A stretch of DNA of 64,000 nt from Nocardia albiluteola (GTDB lineage Bacteria > Actinomycetota > Actinomycetes > Mycobacteriales > Mycobacteriaceae): contig NZ_JAHKNI010000002.1 of assembly GCF_018860155.1 (NCBI RefSeq), positions 186,001-250,000 of the forward strand. The letters run 5' to 3'. Below, one piece after another: positions 24,408 through 32,440 of the stretch (positions are counted from its first letter, which is position 1; every line of letters begins with the position of its first letter). A program made the position numbers and the translations under genes. The notes beneath the pieces are model-generated. The model saw only the letters and a list, made by a program, of their open reading frames with translations. It had not been told where the DNA came from and did not search any database.

Positions 24408-25199
24408 TCACCGCGGGACGAATCGCACCTCGAACATGACCGGCCAGTATTTGCCGGTGATCAGGAAGTGATCGGTGCCGGGCAGGTCGGTGATGCCGTT
24501 GAGGACGTCCGCGTTCGCCTGCTGGGTGGGGGTGAGCAGCCCGGAGCCGTCGATGTCGCCCAGGACGCGCCCGGAGTCCGGGTCGATGTGCAGGATGTGA
24601 TCGGTCGGCCACACGTTGGCGTAGACCGAGCCGTCGGGTGCGCATTCGAGCTCGTTCAGCCTGGCGCTGTGGTGGCTGGTCAGGCGCACCGATCCGGTGG
24701 GGGCGAAGCTGACCGGATCGCGGAAGGCCAGGGCGTCGGTGCCGTTGCTCATGACGAGCTTCCCCCGGCGCGTGCACAGGCCCCAGCCCTCACCCTCGTA
24801 GCGCGCGGTCCCGCGTTCGGCGAGGGTGTTCGGGTCGCGGGCGAAGGCCACGCCGCTCTTCCAGGTGAGCTCCCACAGGGTGTTGCCGGCCAGGGTGATG
24901 CCCTCGCCGAAGTACTGGGAGGGCAGGTCGATGCGGGCCAGCTCGGCGCCGGTGGTCGAATCGGTCGCGCGCACGCCGGAGTGGCCGTCGAGGCCGGTGG
25001 CCTCGTACAGGACGTTCCCGTCGATTTCCAGCCCCTCGGTGAAGGCTGTGGTGTCGTGCGGCCGAGTCGACAGGACCTGAACCCGCAGTCGCGGCGTGTT
25101 GTCGGGGTCCTCGGAGCTGTCGCAGCCGGTGGTCGCGGGCAGCACCGTTGCCAGCAGGATCAGCCCTATCGCGGCCAACGCACGGGGGTTGCGCTTCAT
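24408..25199 (-). CDS. Glutaminyl-peptide cyclotransferase (plant-type), lipoprotein
   Basis: A 263-residue secreted enzyme of the plant/papaya-type QC family (Glu_cyclase_2), which converts N-terminal Gln to pyroglutamate. The lipobox VLPATTGC (Cys ~26) suggests membrane anchoring. The five-bladed propeller is visible in HDTTAFTEGLEIDGNVLYEA, FGEGITLAGNTLWELTWKSG, YEGEGWGLCTRRGKLVMSNG and LNELECAPDGSVYANVWPTD, all matching family blocks. Divergent from the DUF3027 gene across 17 bp. A -10-like TACATT 7 nt before the ATG points to leaderless transcription. Confidence 0.88.
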   Translation of the reverse strand: MKRNPRALAAIGLILLATVLPATTGCDSSEDPDNTPRLRVQVLSTRPHDTTAFTEGLEIDGNVLYEATGLDGHSGVRATDSTTGAELARIDLPSQYFGEGITLAGNTLWELTWKSGVAFARDPNTLAERGTARYEGEGWGLCTRRGKLVMSNGTDALAFRDPVSFAPTGSVRLTSHHSARLNELECAPDGSVYANVWPTDHILHIDPDSGRVLGDIDGSGLLTPTQQANADVLNGITDLPGTDHFLITGKYWPVMFEVRFVPR

Positions 25200-25203
25200 G
25201 GGG

Positions 25204-25212
25204 CAAAATGTA
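25204..25212. promoter_or_regulatory. Overlapping divergent leaderless promoters
   Basis: The minus-strand -10 TACATT (25207-25212) lies 7 nt from the cyclase ATG. A plus-strand CAAAAT (25204-25209) lies 7 nt from the DUF3027 GTG at 25217. The two boxes overlap, so the promoters probably exclude each other. Confidence 0.45.
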
Positions 25213-25216
25213 GGAC

Positions 25217-27106
25217 GTGAGCGCAGTTTCTGTTTCGGAGCCCGGCGTGCGACCGATCCTGGCGGAGGCGGTCGACTTGGCCCGTCGTGCGCTCCTGGAG
25301 CTGCAGCCGGACGGTGTCGGCGAGCATCTGGGGGTGACCGCCGAGGACGAATGTGCGGCTACCCATCATTTCGCCGCGACCCTGGCCGGGTATCGCGGCT
25401 GGCAGTGGGCGGTCGTGGTGGCCGCGCCGCCGGAGGCCGACCGGGCGACTGTCAGCGAGTCGGCGCTGCTGCCGGGGCCCGACGCCCTGGTCGCGCCCGA
25501 GTTCGTGCCGTGGGATCAGCGGGTGCGGCCCGGCGATCTGGCGCCCGGCGATCTGCTGGCGCCCCCGCCGAACGATCCGCGCCTGGCGCCCGGATACCAG
25601 GTCACCGGAGATCCGGCCGTCGACGACATCTGCGAGGAACTCGGCCAGGGCCGCCCGCAGGTGCTCAGCCGCGAGGGCCGCGAGGAGGCCGCCGAGCGCT
25701 GGTTCACCGAATACGGCCCCGACACCGACATGGCCCGCGCCGCCCCCTCGACCTGTCGCCTGTGCGGCTTCTACGTCCCACTGGCCGGATCGCTGCGCGC
25801 GGCCTACGGCGTCTGCGCCAACGCGATGGGCGCGGACGGCCATGTCGTGCATGCCGAATACGGTTGCGGCGCGCACTCGGACACCGAACTCCCGACCGGC
25901 GGCGGCTCGCCGCTGTACGAGGCGTACGACGACGCCGCGGTTGAAATGATCGCTGCCGAGGAACTGCGCGCGCCCCGAGCGGAGGCTGAGCCCGCCGAAT
26001 CGGTCGCCATGGGTGCCGAGGTTGTCGCGGGTGCCGAGGTTGTCGCGGGTGCCGACACGGTGGTAGCGGACTCCAGCCCGGAGGCGCCGGAATCGGTTGT
26101 CGTCGAGCCCCAATCCGGAGATGCCGCCTCGCAGTCCGACGCCGACGCGTATTCGGGCGTCGAAGCTGCTGCCGGGCACGTGACCGCCGAGCCGGAATCG
26201 GTTCTGGCTGGGCAGGAGTCCGGCATGGCCGATACCGAGGCCGCTGCGGGCGCAATCGTTGCCGGGACCGCCGCCGGGCATGCCGTGACGGAACCGGTTG
26301 TGGCTGAGCCGGAGTCCGGTGCCGTTGGTGCGACCGGTGCTGCGGAGGCGGTCACCGAGGCATCGACCGGCGCTGCCGATGCCAGGGTTGCCGAAACGGG
26401 ATCGGTTGCGGCGGAGCCTCAGATCGGTTCGGACGAGACCGGCGTCGGTGCGCAGGACGCTGCCCGGCGTGTGGGGGCCGAAACAGCTGCTGCGACTACC
26501 GGCGGTGCGTCGGCCGAGGCGTCCACGCAGGAGGAAGCCGCGGAGCGGGCGATTCGGTCGGTCGAGTCGGCCGCGGCATCCCTGCGGCAGGCGGCCGAGG
26601 TCGGCCGGCAGAGCTCCGAATTTTCCGCCGCATTCGCCGAGACGGTGATCGACCCGGCCGAGTCCGCCGGGGGCGCGGTCGAGTCGGCGGCTGCGGAATC
26701 CGTGGTGACCGAGGAAGATCCGGCCCCGTCGGCGACAACGAGCGAAGCGTCCGGCACGGCCGCGGCCCACGACATCGCGGCACCGGGCGGAGCGGATTCC
26801 GAGATCGCCGCGGGGAGCGATGCTACGGCCGCCGAGTCGTCGAGCGCGGTCGGCGAGTCGTCCAGCCCGGCCGCGGAGTCGTCGAGCGCGGTCGGCGCGG
26901 CATCGGGTCACGAACCCTCCGGGACGGCAGTCGATCCGGCCGCCCCCACCGAGCCCGGCTCGGCCGAGGCTGCGGCGCCGGGCGATTCGGCGGCGGAACA
27001 GGTTGGCGCGGATCGGTATCGGGACGCCTGGTCGGTGTCCGCGGTGCAGGTGCGGCAGGAGCAGCAGATGCCCGAGGGGGCATCCGGGACATCGGAGCAG
27101 AGCTGA
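25217..27106 (+). CDS. DUF3027 protein with long low-complexity tail (Rv0877-like)
   Basis: A 629-residue protein. Residues ~1-245 are the conserved DUF3027 part seen in M. tuberculosis Rv0877 (about 260 residues): HFAATLAGYRGWQWAVVVAA, EFVPWDQRVRPGDLAPGDLL, and a Cys-rich patch (CRLCGFYVPL, VCANAMGADG, EYGCGAHSD) that could bind metal. From ~250 on, about 370 residues are low-complexity Ala/Glu/Ser/Val, with an 18-bp tandem repeat near 26030-26065. This tail is absent from M. tuberculosis. Function unknown. The stop overlaps the proposed CTG start of the Hsp90-like gene downstream, suggesting coupled translation and a functional link. Confidence 0.82.
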   Translation: MSAVSVSEPGVRPILAEAVDLARRALLELQPDGVGEHLGVTAEDECAATHHFAATLAGYRGWQWAVVVAAPPEADRATVSESALLPGPDALVAPEFVPWDQRVRPGDLAPGDLLAPPPNDPRLAPGYQVTGDPAVDDICEELGQGRPQVLSREGREEAAERWFTEYGPDTDMARAAPSTCRLCGFYVPLAGSLRAAYGVCANAMGADGHVVHAEYGCGAHSDTELPTGGGSPLYEAYDDAAVEMIAAEELRAPRAEAEPAESVAMGAEVVAGAEVVAGADTVVADSSPEAPESVVVEPQSGDAASQSDADAYSGVEAAAGHVTAEPESVLAGQESGMADTEAAAGAIVAGTAAGHAVTEPVVAEPESGAVGATGAAEAVTEASTGAADARVAETGSVAAEPQIGSDETGVGAQDAARRVGAETAAATTGGASAEASTQEEAAERAIRSVESAAASLRQAAEVGRQSSEFSAAFAETVIDPAESAGGAVESAAAESVVTEEDPAPSATTSEASGTAAAHDIAAPGGADSEIAAGSDATAAESSSAVGESSSPAAESSSAVGAASGHEPSGTAVDPAAPTEPGSAEAAAPGDSAAEQVGADRYRDAWSVSAVQVRQEQQMPEGASGTSEQS

Positions 27107-30100
27107 ACGACGGCGGAACGATAGGGGATCCGTTCGGCACGGCGGCGCTGCGGGCGGGTGTGCTCGATGCGTGGCGCGGCTCGCCGACGCGGTTGCGGGA
27201 GGACGGCGCCACCGAGGCCGATCTGGTGCGCGCCGGGTATCGCGACCGGCTGCTGACCGAGCTGGCGCAGAACGCGGCCGATGCTGCGGCCAAGGCATCG
27301 GTGCCGGGACGGCTCGCGGTGTGGTTCGACGGACCGGACCTGCATGTGGCCAACACCGGTGTGCCGCTGGATGTTTCGGGTGTGCACGCGCTGACGGCGC
27401 TGCGGGCCTCGGCGAAGTCCGGCGCCGATGCCGCGGTCGGTCAGTTCGGCGTCGGATTCACCGCGGTGCTCGCGGTCGGCGACGAGATCGAATTCCGTTC
27501 CGCCGCGGGCTCGGTGCGATTCTCCCGGTCGCAGACCTGGGAGGAATTGCGGCGCAACGATATCGCCGTCCCGGACGAGCCGGGCTTCACCGCGCCCGCG
27601 CTGCGGCTGGTCTGGGCGATCGATACGGCTCCGGTCGCCGGTTTCGACAGTGAGATCGTGGTGCGCCTGCGTGCGGATGTGGACGCCACGGCGCTGGCGG
27701 CCGCGCTGCGCGCCGAGGCCACCGATCTGCTGCTGGAGCTTCCCGCGCTGCGGTCGATTCGCGTCGACGAGATGGAAACCTGGAGCGAGAGCAGGGATCT
27801 GGGCAACGGCCTGGAGGAACTGCGCCTGTGCGGTACCGGAATCGGCGACCGCATCTGGTGGCAGTTCACCGCTTCCCGCGCCCGCTGGCTCCTGCCCGTC
27901 TCCGACGGCCGTCCGGTGCCCGCCGGGCACGACGTCCTGCGCGCCCCGACCCGCTCCGACGAGGAACTCTCCCTCCCCGCGCTGCTCATTGCCGACATCC
28001 CGATGCAGCCCGACCGCCGTCGCATGCTGCCCGGCTCCCGCGTGGCCGAATTGGCAGCAGGTTACGCCGATTTCGCCCGTGCCCTCCCGCCCCGCGACCG
28101 CTTGGTCCTGGTACCCCCGCCCGGCTTCGCTCGCAGCGAGACCGACACCCTCCTTCGTGAGGCCCTGATAGCCGAACTCCGCACCGAATCCTGGCTTCCG
28201 GTCGTCGTCGTGGACCGTGCCGGTGTACCCGCGCCCGGTACCGCTGCTGTCGCACGTGATGCCGAATCCGCCCGCGATGCCCTGGCATACCCGGCCGACA
28301 CCGTCCCGGACCTGCTCGGCGCGCCATCGGATCGTGTTGTCGGTCCGGCGGCTACGGGTGGAGCCGTCAACGCGGGCGCCATACCATCGGCAGGATTCGA
28401 CGCCGACTCGTCCTCGGATTCGCTTGGTGCGCAATCGGATAGGCACGCCAGTCCGGCTGAAGCGGTGCGAGCTGACAGCCCAGCTGTTCGCCCCGATGCC
28501 GCAGCCTATTCGGCGCCGGCCGCATCGGATCTTCCCGGTGCACAATCGAGTCTTCCCGGTGCACAATCGGGCCGAGTCGGCGGTTCGTCGGAATCGCCCG
28601 GTAATGAAGCGGATCACTCCGATGCGGTGCGGGACTCGGACGACATACTGGGGCCCTGGGGGGATTCCGTCGCCGATCCGCTCGATGCGCGGGCCCATGG
28701 GAGCAATGGCTCCCGCGGTCCGCTGGGCGTCGAAGGCGTCGAGGATGCGGCCGTGTCGTCGTCCGTCGAAGTGGCATTCCCGACTGTTGTGCGGGATATC
28801 GCCTCTCCCCGGCAGGCGAGCGTATTCCCCGGTGTGACAGCGGAGTTGGCCGAGTTGCTCGCGGATCTGATCGGCCCCCTGGTGATTCCGGAGCTGTCGG
28901 GTCGCGCGGTTCCTGATCCGCTCGCGGTGCTGGATGTGCATCGCATCGGCCTGGCGCGGATCGCCGAGCTGTCCTCGAGCCTGGAACGGCCGCTGCAGTG
29001 GTGGTATTCGCTGTACGACGCGCTCGAACCGTTCGTCGTAGACCCGCTGGCCGCGGAGGAGCTGGGTGCGCTGGCGGTGCCGCTGGCCGATGGTCGCCTC
29101 GTGACCGGACCCCGGACGGTGGTGCTCGGCGACGAGCTGGAGCTGGCGGAATGGGAGACGGGCGAGGCGCTTCCGGTGCACTGGGCCCGCCTGGTGCACC
29201 CCGAGGCCGCGCATTCGCTGCTGACGCGGCTGGGGGCACGCCAGGCCACGGTCGAGGATCTGCTGAGCGATCCGGCGCTGGAGGCGATGCTGGAGGACGA
29301 TCCGGCCGATCCGGACACCGTCGACGCCGTGCTGCGTCTGGCCGGCAAGCTGCCCGAATCCGCCGTGTTGCCAACCTGGCTCGGGTCGCTCGAATTGTCC
29401 GATGAGACAGGCGAACCGGCCCCCGCGGACGAGCTGCTGCTGCCCGGCGCCCCGCTGGCCGAGGTGCTGGTGCCCGAGTCTCCGTTCGGCACCCTCGCTG
29501 CCGCGGTCGTGGATCGCTACGGCGAGGGTGCGGTGCGCGCGGTGGGTGTGGGCTGGGGCTTTTCCGTTGTCGCGGAAAGCGATCCGACCGGGCCCGACCA
29601 CGACCTCGACGACGAGGAAGCCTGGTGGGACACCCTGGCGGAGGATCCGCCGGAACTGATCGCCGTGCGCGATCTGGACCTGGTCGACGACGACGCCTGG
29701 CCGCGGGCGTTGCGACTGCTGTTGTCCGAGCCCAGGATTCGCCGTCAGCTCGCCGACCGCGACGGGTACACCGCCTGGTGGCTGCGGCGGCACGCGCGCC
29801 TGGGCGGCACCCCGCTCGGCCTGTTCCGCGCGCCCGGCGATCCGGCGTTCGCCGGTCTGCTCCCCGAACCGGACGGCATCCCCGCGGCGGACCTGGACGC
29901 CCTGCGCGCCGTGCTGGCCGATCCGGAGACGATCACGCTCGACCTGGCCGAGGCCCTGCTGGCCGCGCTGGGCGATCCGGCGCGGACGCCGTCGCCGGAC
30001 ACGATCGCGCAGGCCCATCGCCGGCTCGCGGCGGCGCTGGACCGCCTCGACCTGGACGAACTGGTCCTGCCCGAGCGGGTGCGAGCGCTGTCGGGGGCCG

Positions 30101-30471
30101 TGATCGAGCCCGCCGACGCCCTGATCCTGGACGAACCCTGCTACGGCCTGGCCGTTCCGCCGGCCCGCCTGGTCGTCGGCGATCCGGCCACGGCGCGCGC
30201 CCTGGGCACCCTGCTGGATCTGCCGCTGGTCTCCGAGGCCGTCACCGCCGAGGTGATCGGTGCGGGCCGCGCGAGCACCTGGTCGGCCGAGCCCCTCGGG
30301 GTCCTGCTGCGCCTGCAGTTCGGGCTGCCCGCATTCGACGGCGAGCTGGTGCTGCACGAGCGGCTACAGGTGCACCTGCGCGGTGCTTACGAGGCCACCG
30401 TGGAGGTGCCGTGGTGGCGCGACGGTGCCACCACTCACGTTCAGGCGCAACCTATTTCGCGTACGTCGTAA
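27103..30471 (+). CDS. Hsp90/sacsin-type ATPase, large chaperone-like protein
   Basis: About 1,122 residues. The N-terminal HATPase fold has the Hsp90/sacsin motifs YRDRLLTELAQNAADAA (catalytic Glu and Mg-binding Asn), ALTALRASAKSG and GQFGVGFTAVLAVGDEIE. The remainder is a large helical region of unknown role, interrupted at ~385-565 by a low-complexity insert with a 21-bp tandem repeat (28527-28571). The first ordinary start is GTG 27160, but the conserved segment DPFGTAALRAGVLDAW lies upstream in the same frame. CTG 27103 overlaps the DUF3027 TGA as CTGA and has GGAG 5 nt before it, so I use it. Its end overlaps the convergent TetR gene by 20 bp. Confidence 0.8.
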   Translation: MNDGGTIGDPFGTAALRAGVLDAWRGSPTRLREDGATEADLVRAGYRDRLLTELAQNAADAAAKASVPGRLAVWFDGPDLHVANTGVPLDVSGVHALTALRASAKSGADAAVGQFGVGFTAVLAVGDEIEFRSAAGSVRFSRSQTWEELRRNDIAVPDEPGFTAPALRLVWAIDTAPVAGFDSEIVVRLRADVDATALAAALRAEATDLLLELPALRSIRVDEMETWSESRDLGNGLEELRLCGTGIGDRIWWQFTASRARWLLPVSDGRPVPAGHDVLRAPTRSDEELSLPALLIADIPMQPDRRRMLPGSRVAELAAGYADFARALPPRDRLVLVPPPGFARSETDTLLREALIAELRTESWLPVVVVDRAGVPAPGTAAVARDAESARDALAYPADTVPDLLGAPSDRVVGPAATGGAVNAGAIPSAGFDADSSSDSLGAQSDRHASPAEAVRADSPAVRPDAAAYSAPAASDLPGAQSSLPGAQSGRVGGSSESPGNEADHSDAVRDSDDILGPWGDSVADPLDARAHGSNGSRGPLGVEGVEDAAVSSSVEVAFPTVVRDIASPRQASVFPGVTAELAELLADLIGPLVIPELSGRAVPDPLAVLDVHRIGLARIAELSSSLERPLQWWYSLYDALEPFVVDPLAAEELGALAVPLADGRLVTGPRTVVLGDELELAEWETGEALPVHWARLVHPEAAHSLLTRLGARQATVEDLLSDPALEAMLEDDPADPDTVDAVLRLAGKLPESAVLPTWLGSLELSDETGEPAPADELLLPGAPLAEVLVPESPFGTLAAAVVDRYGEGAVRAVGVGWGFSVVAESDPTGPDHDLDDEEAWWDTLAEDPPELIAVRDLDLVDDDAWPRALRLLLSEPRIRRQLADRDGYTAWWLRRHARLGGTPLGLFRAPGDPAFAGLLPEPDGIPAADLDALRAVLADPETITLDLAEALLAALGDPARTPSPDTIAQAHRRLAAALDRLDLDELVLPERVRALSGAVIEPADALILDEPCYGLAVPPARLVVGDPATARALGTLLDLPLVSEAVTAEVIGAGRASTWSAEPLGVLLRLQFGLPAFDGELVLHERLQVHLRGAYEATVEVPWWRDGATTHVQAQPISRTS

Positions 30472-31078
30472 TCATCGCGGCGAGCACGTCCAGCTGCGCC
30501 CGCACGGCCTCGCTGTCGTTGTCGACCAGCCAGCGCAGCACGATGCCGTCGATGACCGACAGGGTGAATCGGCTCAGCGTCGCGACCGGTACGGCCCACT
30601 GGGTGCCGGTGGCATCACGGCCGTGCTCGAGGACGTCGGCGACGGTCGAGTCGTTGAATGTGTACTGTTCGCGCGCAATGGCGAGTTTCGCCGGGGTTTG
30701 TTCGCTTTCTCGCAGCGCATAGGTTGTCGTTTCGTAGGTGAGCAACTGCCGTTCCGGAGTGGCCTCGATGTTGAGCCACAGCAGTTCCAGACTGGCGCGC
30801 ACCAGTTTTTGAAGTGATTCTTTTCCACTTCCGACGTCCTGCCAGACCGTTTCGTTGGTCTCGACAGAATCGCGTAATTCCATCGATAACGCCTTGACTA
30901 GTTCGGTCATCAGCGCATCCTTGTTTTCGAAACAGTAATGCACCACACCGAGCGAAACACCGGCTGCTTGCGCAACATCGCGCGTGGTTACCCCGGCCAC
31001 GCCCTTCTTTTCGGCCAGACCGATAGCTGCCTCGATGAGGTGGGCTCGGCGTTCTTCGACGCTCAATCGGGAGGACAC
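30452..31078 (-). CDS. TetR-family transcriptional regulator
   Basis: A 208-residue regulator. Residues ~4-55 are the TetR helix-turn-helix (RRAHLIEAAIGLAEKKGV, TTRDVAQAAGVSLGVVHYCF), followed by an all-helical ligand domain with a TetR_C_6-like appearance (ESLQKLVRASLELLWLNIEA, SRFTLSVIDGIVLRWLVDND). It starts from GTG 31078; the longer frame to 31138 lacks a better start. The downstream end overlaps the convergent chaperone gene by 20 bp. Codons are less GC-biased around residues 55-110 (for example TTTTCGAAACAGTAATG on the plus strand), so the gene may be of different origin. Target genes and ligand are unknown. Confidence 0.88.
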   Translation of the reverse strand: MSSRLSVEERRAHLIEAAIGLAEKKGVAGVTTRDVAQAAGVSLGVVHYCFENKDALMTELVKALSMELRDSVETNETVWQDVGSGKESLQKLVRASLELLWLNIEATPERQLLTYETTTYALRESEQTPAKLAIAREQYTFNDSTVADVLEHGRDATGTQWAVPVATLSRFTLSVIDGIVLRWLVDNDSEAVRAQLDVLAAMITTYAK

Positions 31079-31195
31079 CCACGCAGTTAAGCGGTAATAG
31101 GCCGAACAGTCAATTCGCGGCCCCGTTAAAGTCCGCACGGGCGACCGACCAGTACCGCGTCTTCGGCCCTGCTCAGCCCCGGCGGTAGCTCTCGG

Positions 31196-31516
31196 CTACA
31201 GCCCTTTCTGAGCGCCCTTGTGCCCGCGCCGCGCGCCGCGGCGTTGAATCACGAAGATGGTGTAGCCGAGCAATCCGACGGCCAGCCCCATAAGGCAGAT
31301 CGGCCGGGCGTCGGCCCAGTCGCGATTCACCCAGACCGCGATAGTCGCGATCGCCCACAGCGCGCTGCCGACTGCCAGCACGGGGCGCGGATCGGTCAGA
31401 CGGGGCGGAATCTCGGGGACGGTCGGCGGCACGCTGCCAACGATACCGCCGCGAACGAACATCCCGCGCCGAGCGGGTCCCGTATCGTTTGGCTCTGTGA
31501 CAACGGCTTCCGACAT
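31196..31516 (-). CDS. DUF2530 small membrane protein (Rv0879c-like)
   Basis: A 106-residue protein. PPRLTDPRPVLAVGSALWAI is the family block; two helices follow (VLAVGSALWAIATIAVWV and ICLMGLAVGLLGYTIFVI), and the C-terminus is basic (QRRGARRGHKGAQKGL). It resembles Rv0879c, which is divergent from a MarR gene in M. tuberculosis as it is here. The ATG at 31516 has GAGG 7 nt upstream, but this start overlaps the MarR start by 20 bp; ATG 31462 is the alternative. Function unknown. Confidence 0.78.
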   Translation of the reverse strand: MSEAVVTEPNDTGPARRGMFVRGGIVGSVPPTVPEIPPRLTDPRPVLAVGSALWAIATIAVWVNRDWADARPICLMGLAVGLLGYTIFVIQRRGARRGHKGAQKGL

Positions 31517-31934
31517 ACGAGCCCTCGCCGCTGACCTGTCCCTGGCGGTGGTTCGGCTGACGCGTCATCTGCGTGGGCGTCGCAGCGATGCCCAGATTTC
31601 GCTGACGCAGCTGTCGGCATTAGCGACCCTCAGCCGTGACGGCTCGATGACGCCGGGCGCGCTGGCGGCAAAGGAGCGGGTGCAGCCGCCCTCGATGACG
31701 CGCGTGATCTCCTCGCTGTCCGACCTGCGGCTGGTCAAACGCGATCCGCACCCCACCGACGGCCGCCAGGTCATCGTCTCGCTGTCCGAATCCGGCCAGG
31801 CGCTGATGGAAGACGAGGCCAGCGCCCGCGAGGCGTGGATGACCGAGCAGCTGTCCGGCCTGACCGGCGATCAGCTCGGCGTGCTGCGCGAGGCGGTCGC
31901 GATTATGAAACAGATTGTCGACGAATCCGAATAA
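31497..31934 (+). CDS. MarR-family transcriptional regulator (Rv0880-like)
   Basis: A 145-residue regulator with the MarR winged helix: SLTQLSALATLSRDGSMTPG, then LAAKERVQPPSMTRVISSLS (recognition helix) and LRLVKRDPHPTDGRQVIVSL (wing). Dimerisation helices lie at both ends. It closely resembles M. tuberculosis Rv0880. It starts from GTG 31497, inside the start region of the divergent DUF2530 gene, so binding at its own promoter would control both. The ligand is unknown; MarR proteins often respond to phenolic compounds or oxidants. A hairpin follows its stop. Confidence 0.9.
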   Translation: MTTASDIRALAADLSLAVVRLTRHLRGRRSDAQISLTQLSALATLSRDGSMTPGALAAKERVQPPSMTRVISSLSDLRLVKRDPHPTDGRQVIVSLSESGQALMEDEASAREAWMTEQLSGLTGDQLGVLREAVAIMKQIVDESE

Positions 31935-31950
31935 TGCGCGGGGGAATGCG

Positions 31951-31968
31951 GAGCCCCGAAAGGGGCTC
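31951..31968. terminator. Bidirectional terminator between MarR and YccF genes
   Basis: GAGCCCC-GAAA-GGGGCTC is a 7-bp stem closed by a stable GNRA loop, located in the 38-bp gap between convergent genes. Confidence 0.7.
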
Positions 31969-31972
31969 TCGC

Positions 31973-32374
31973 TCAATACCGCCCGAAGTACCTGTCGGTG
32001 TCTACGATCTCCCGCCCCAAGGGCATCAGTGACACGGGTACCAGTTTGAGATTTGCCCACCCGAACGGGATTCCGACTATGGACACGAAGAGCGGAATAC
32101 TGGTGAGCAGGTGGCCCAGCGCCAGCCACCACCCGGCCACGATGAACCAGATGACGTTGCCGATCGCCGACGGCGCTCCCGCCCCGGGCCGGACCACGAC
32201 CTCGCGCCCGAACGGCCACAGCACATAGGCCGCTATCCGGAACGAGGCGATGCCGAACGGGATCGTCACGATAAGCACGCAGCAGATGATTCCGGCAAGC
32301 AGATAGCCCAGGGCCATCCAGAAGCCGGCCAGCACCAGCCACACCACGTTGAGAACGAACCGGATCTCAGTCAC
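31973..32374 (-). CDS. YccF-domain membrane protein
   Basis: A 133-residue inner-membrane protein carrying two copies of the YccF module. The first is FVLNVVWLVLAGFWMALGYL with IPFGIASFRIAAYVLWPFG; the second is IGNVIWFIVAGWWLALGHLL with GIPFGWANLKLVPVSLMPLG. The repeated L-xx-G-xx-LA-LG and IPFG...PFGR patterns are the family hallmarks. The function of YccF proteins is not established. I chose the GTG at 32374 (VTEIRFVL); upstream residues are unlikely. It lies just downstream of the Eis-family gene (66 bp) on the same strand and may be co-transcribed. Confidence 0.85.
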   Translation of the reverse strand: MTEIRFVLNVVWLVLAGFWMALGYLLAGIICCVLIVTIPFGIASFRIAAYVLWPFGREVVVRPGAGAPSAIGNVIWFIVAGWWLALGHLLTSIPLFVSIVGIPFGWANLKLVPVSLMPLGREIVDTDRYFGRY

Positions 32375-32440
32375 GCTTCCAGTTTGCCACCCGGCCGCTC
32401 CCGGCACATCAGGGCAAACCCCGAGGTACTGGGACCGCCC

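Noticed and set aside
26908..30357. Minus-strand open frame of 1,149 codons opposite the Hsp90-like gene
   Set aside because: It is Arg/Gln/Gly-rich with no domain, and lies antisense to a gene with clear HATPase motifs. Long antisense frames are expected at this GC content.
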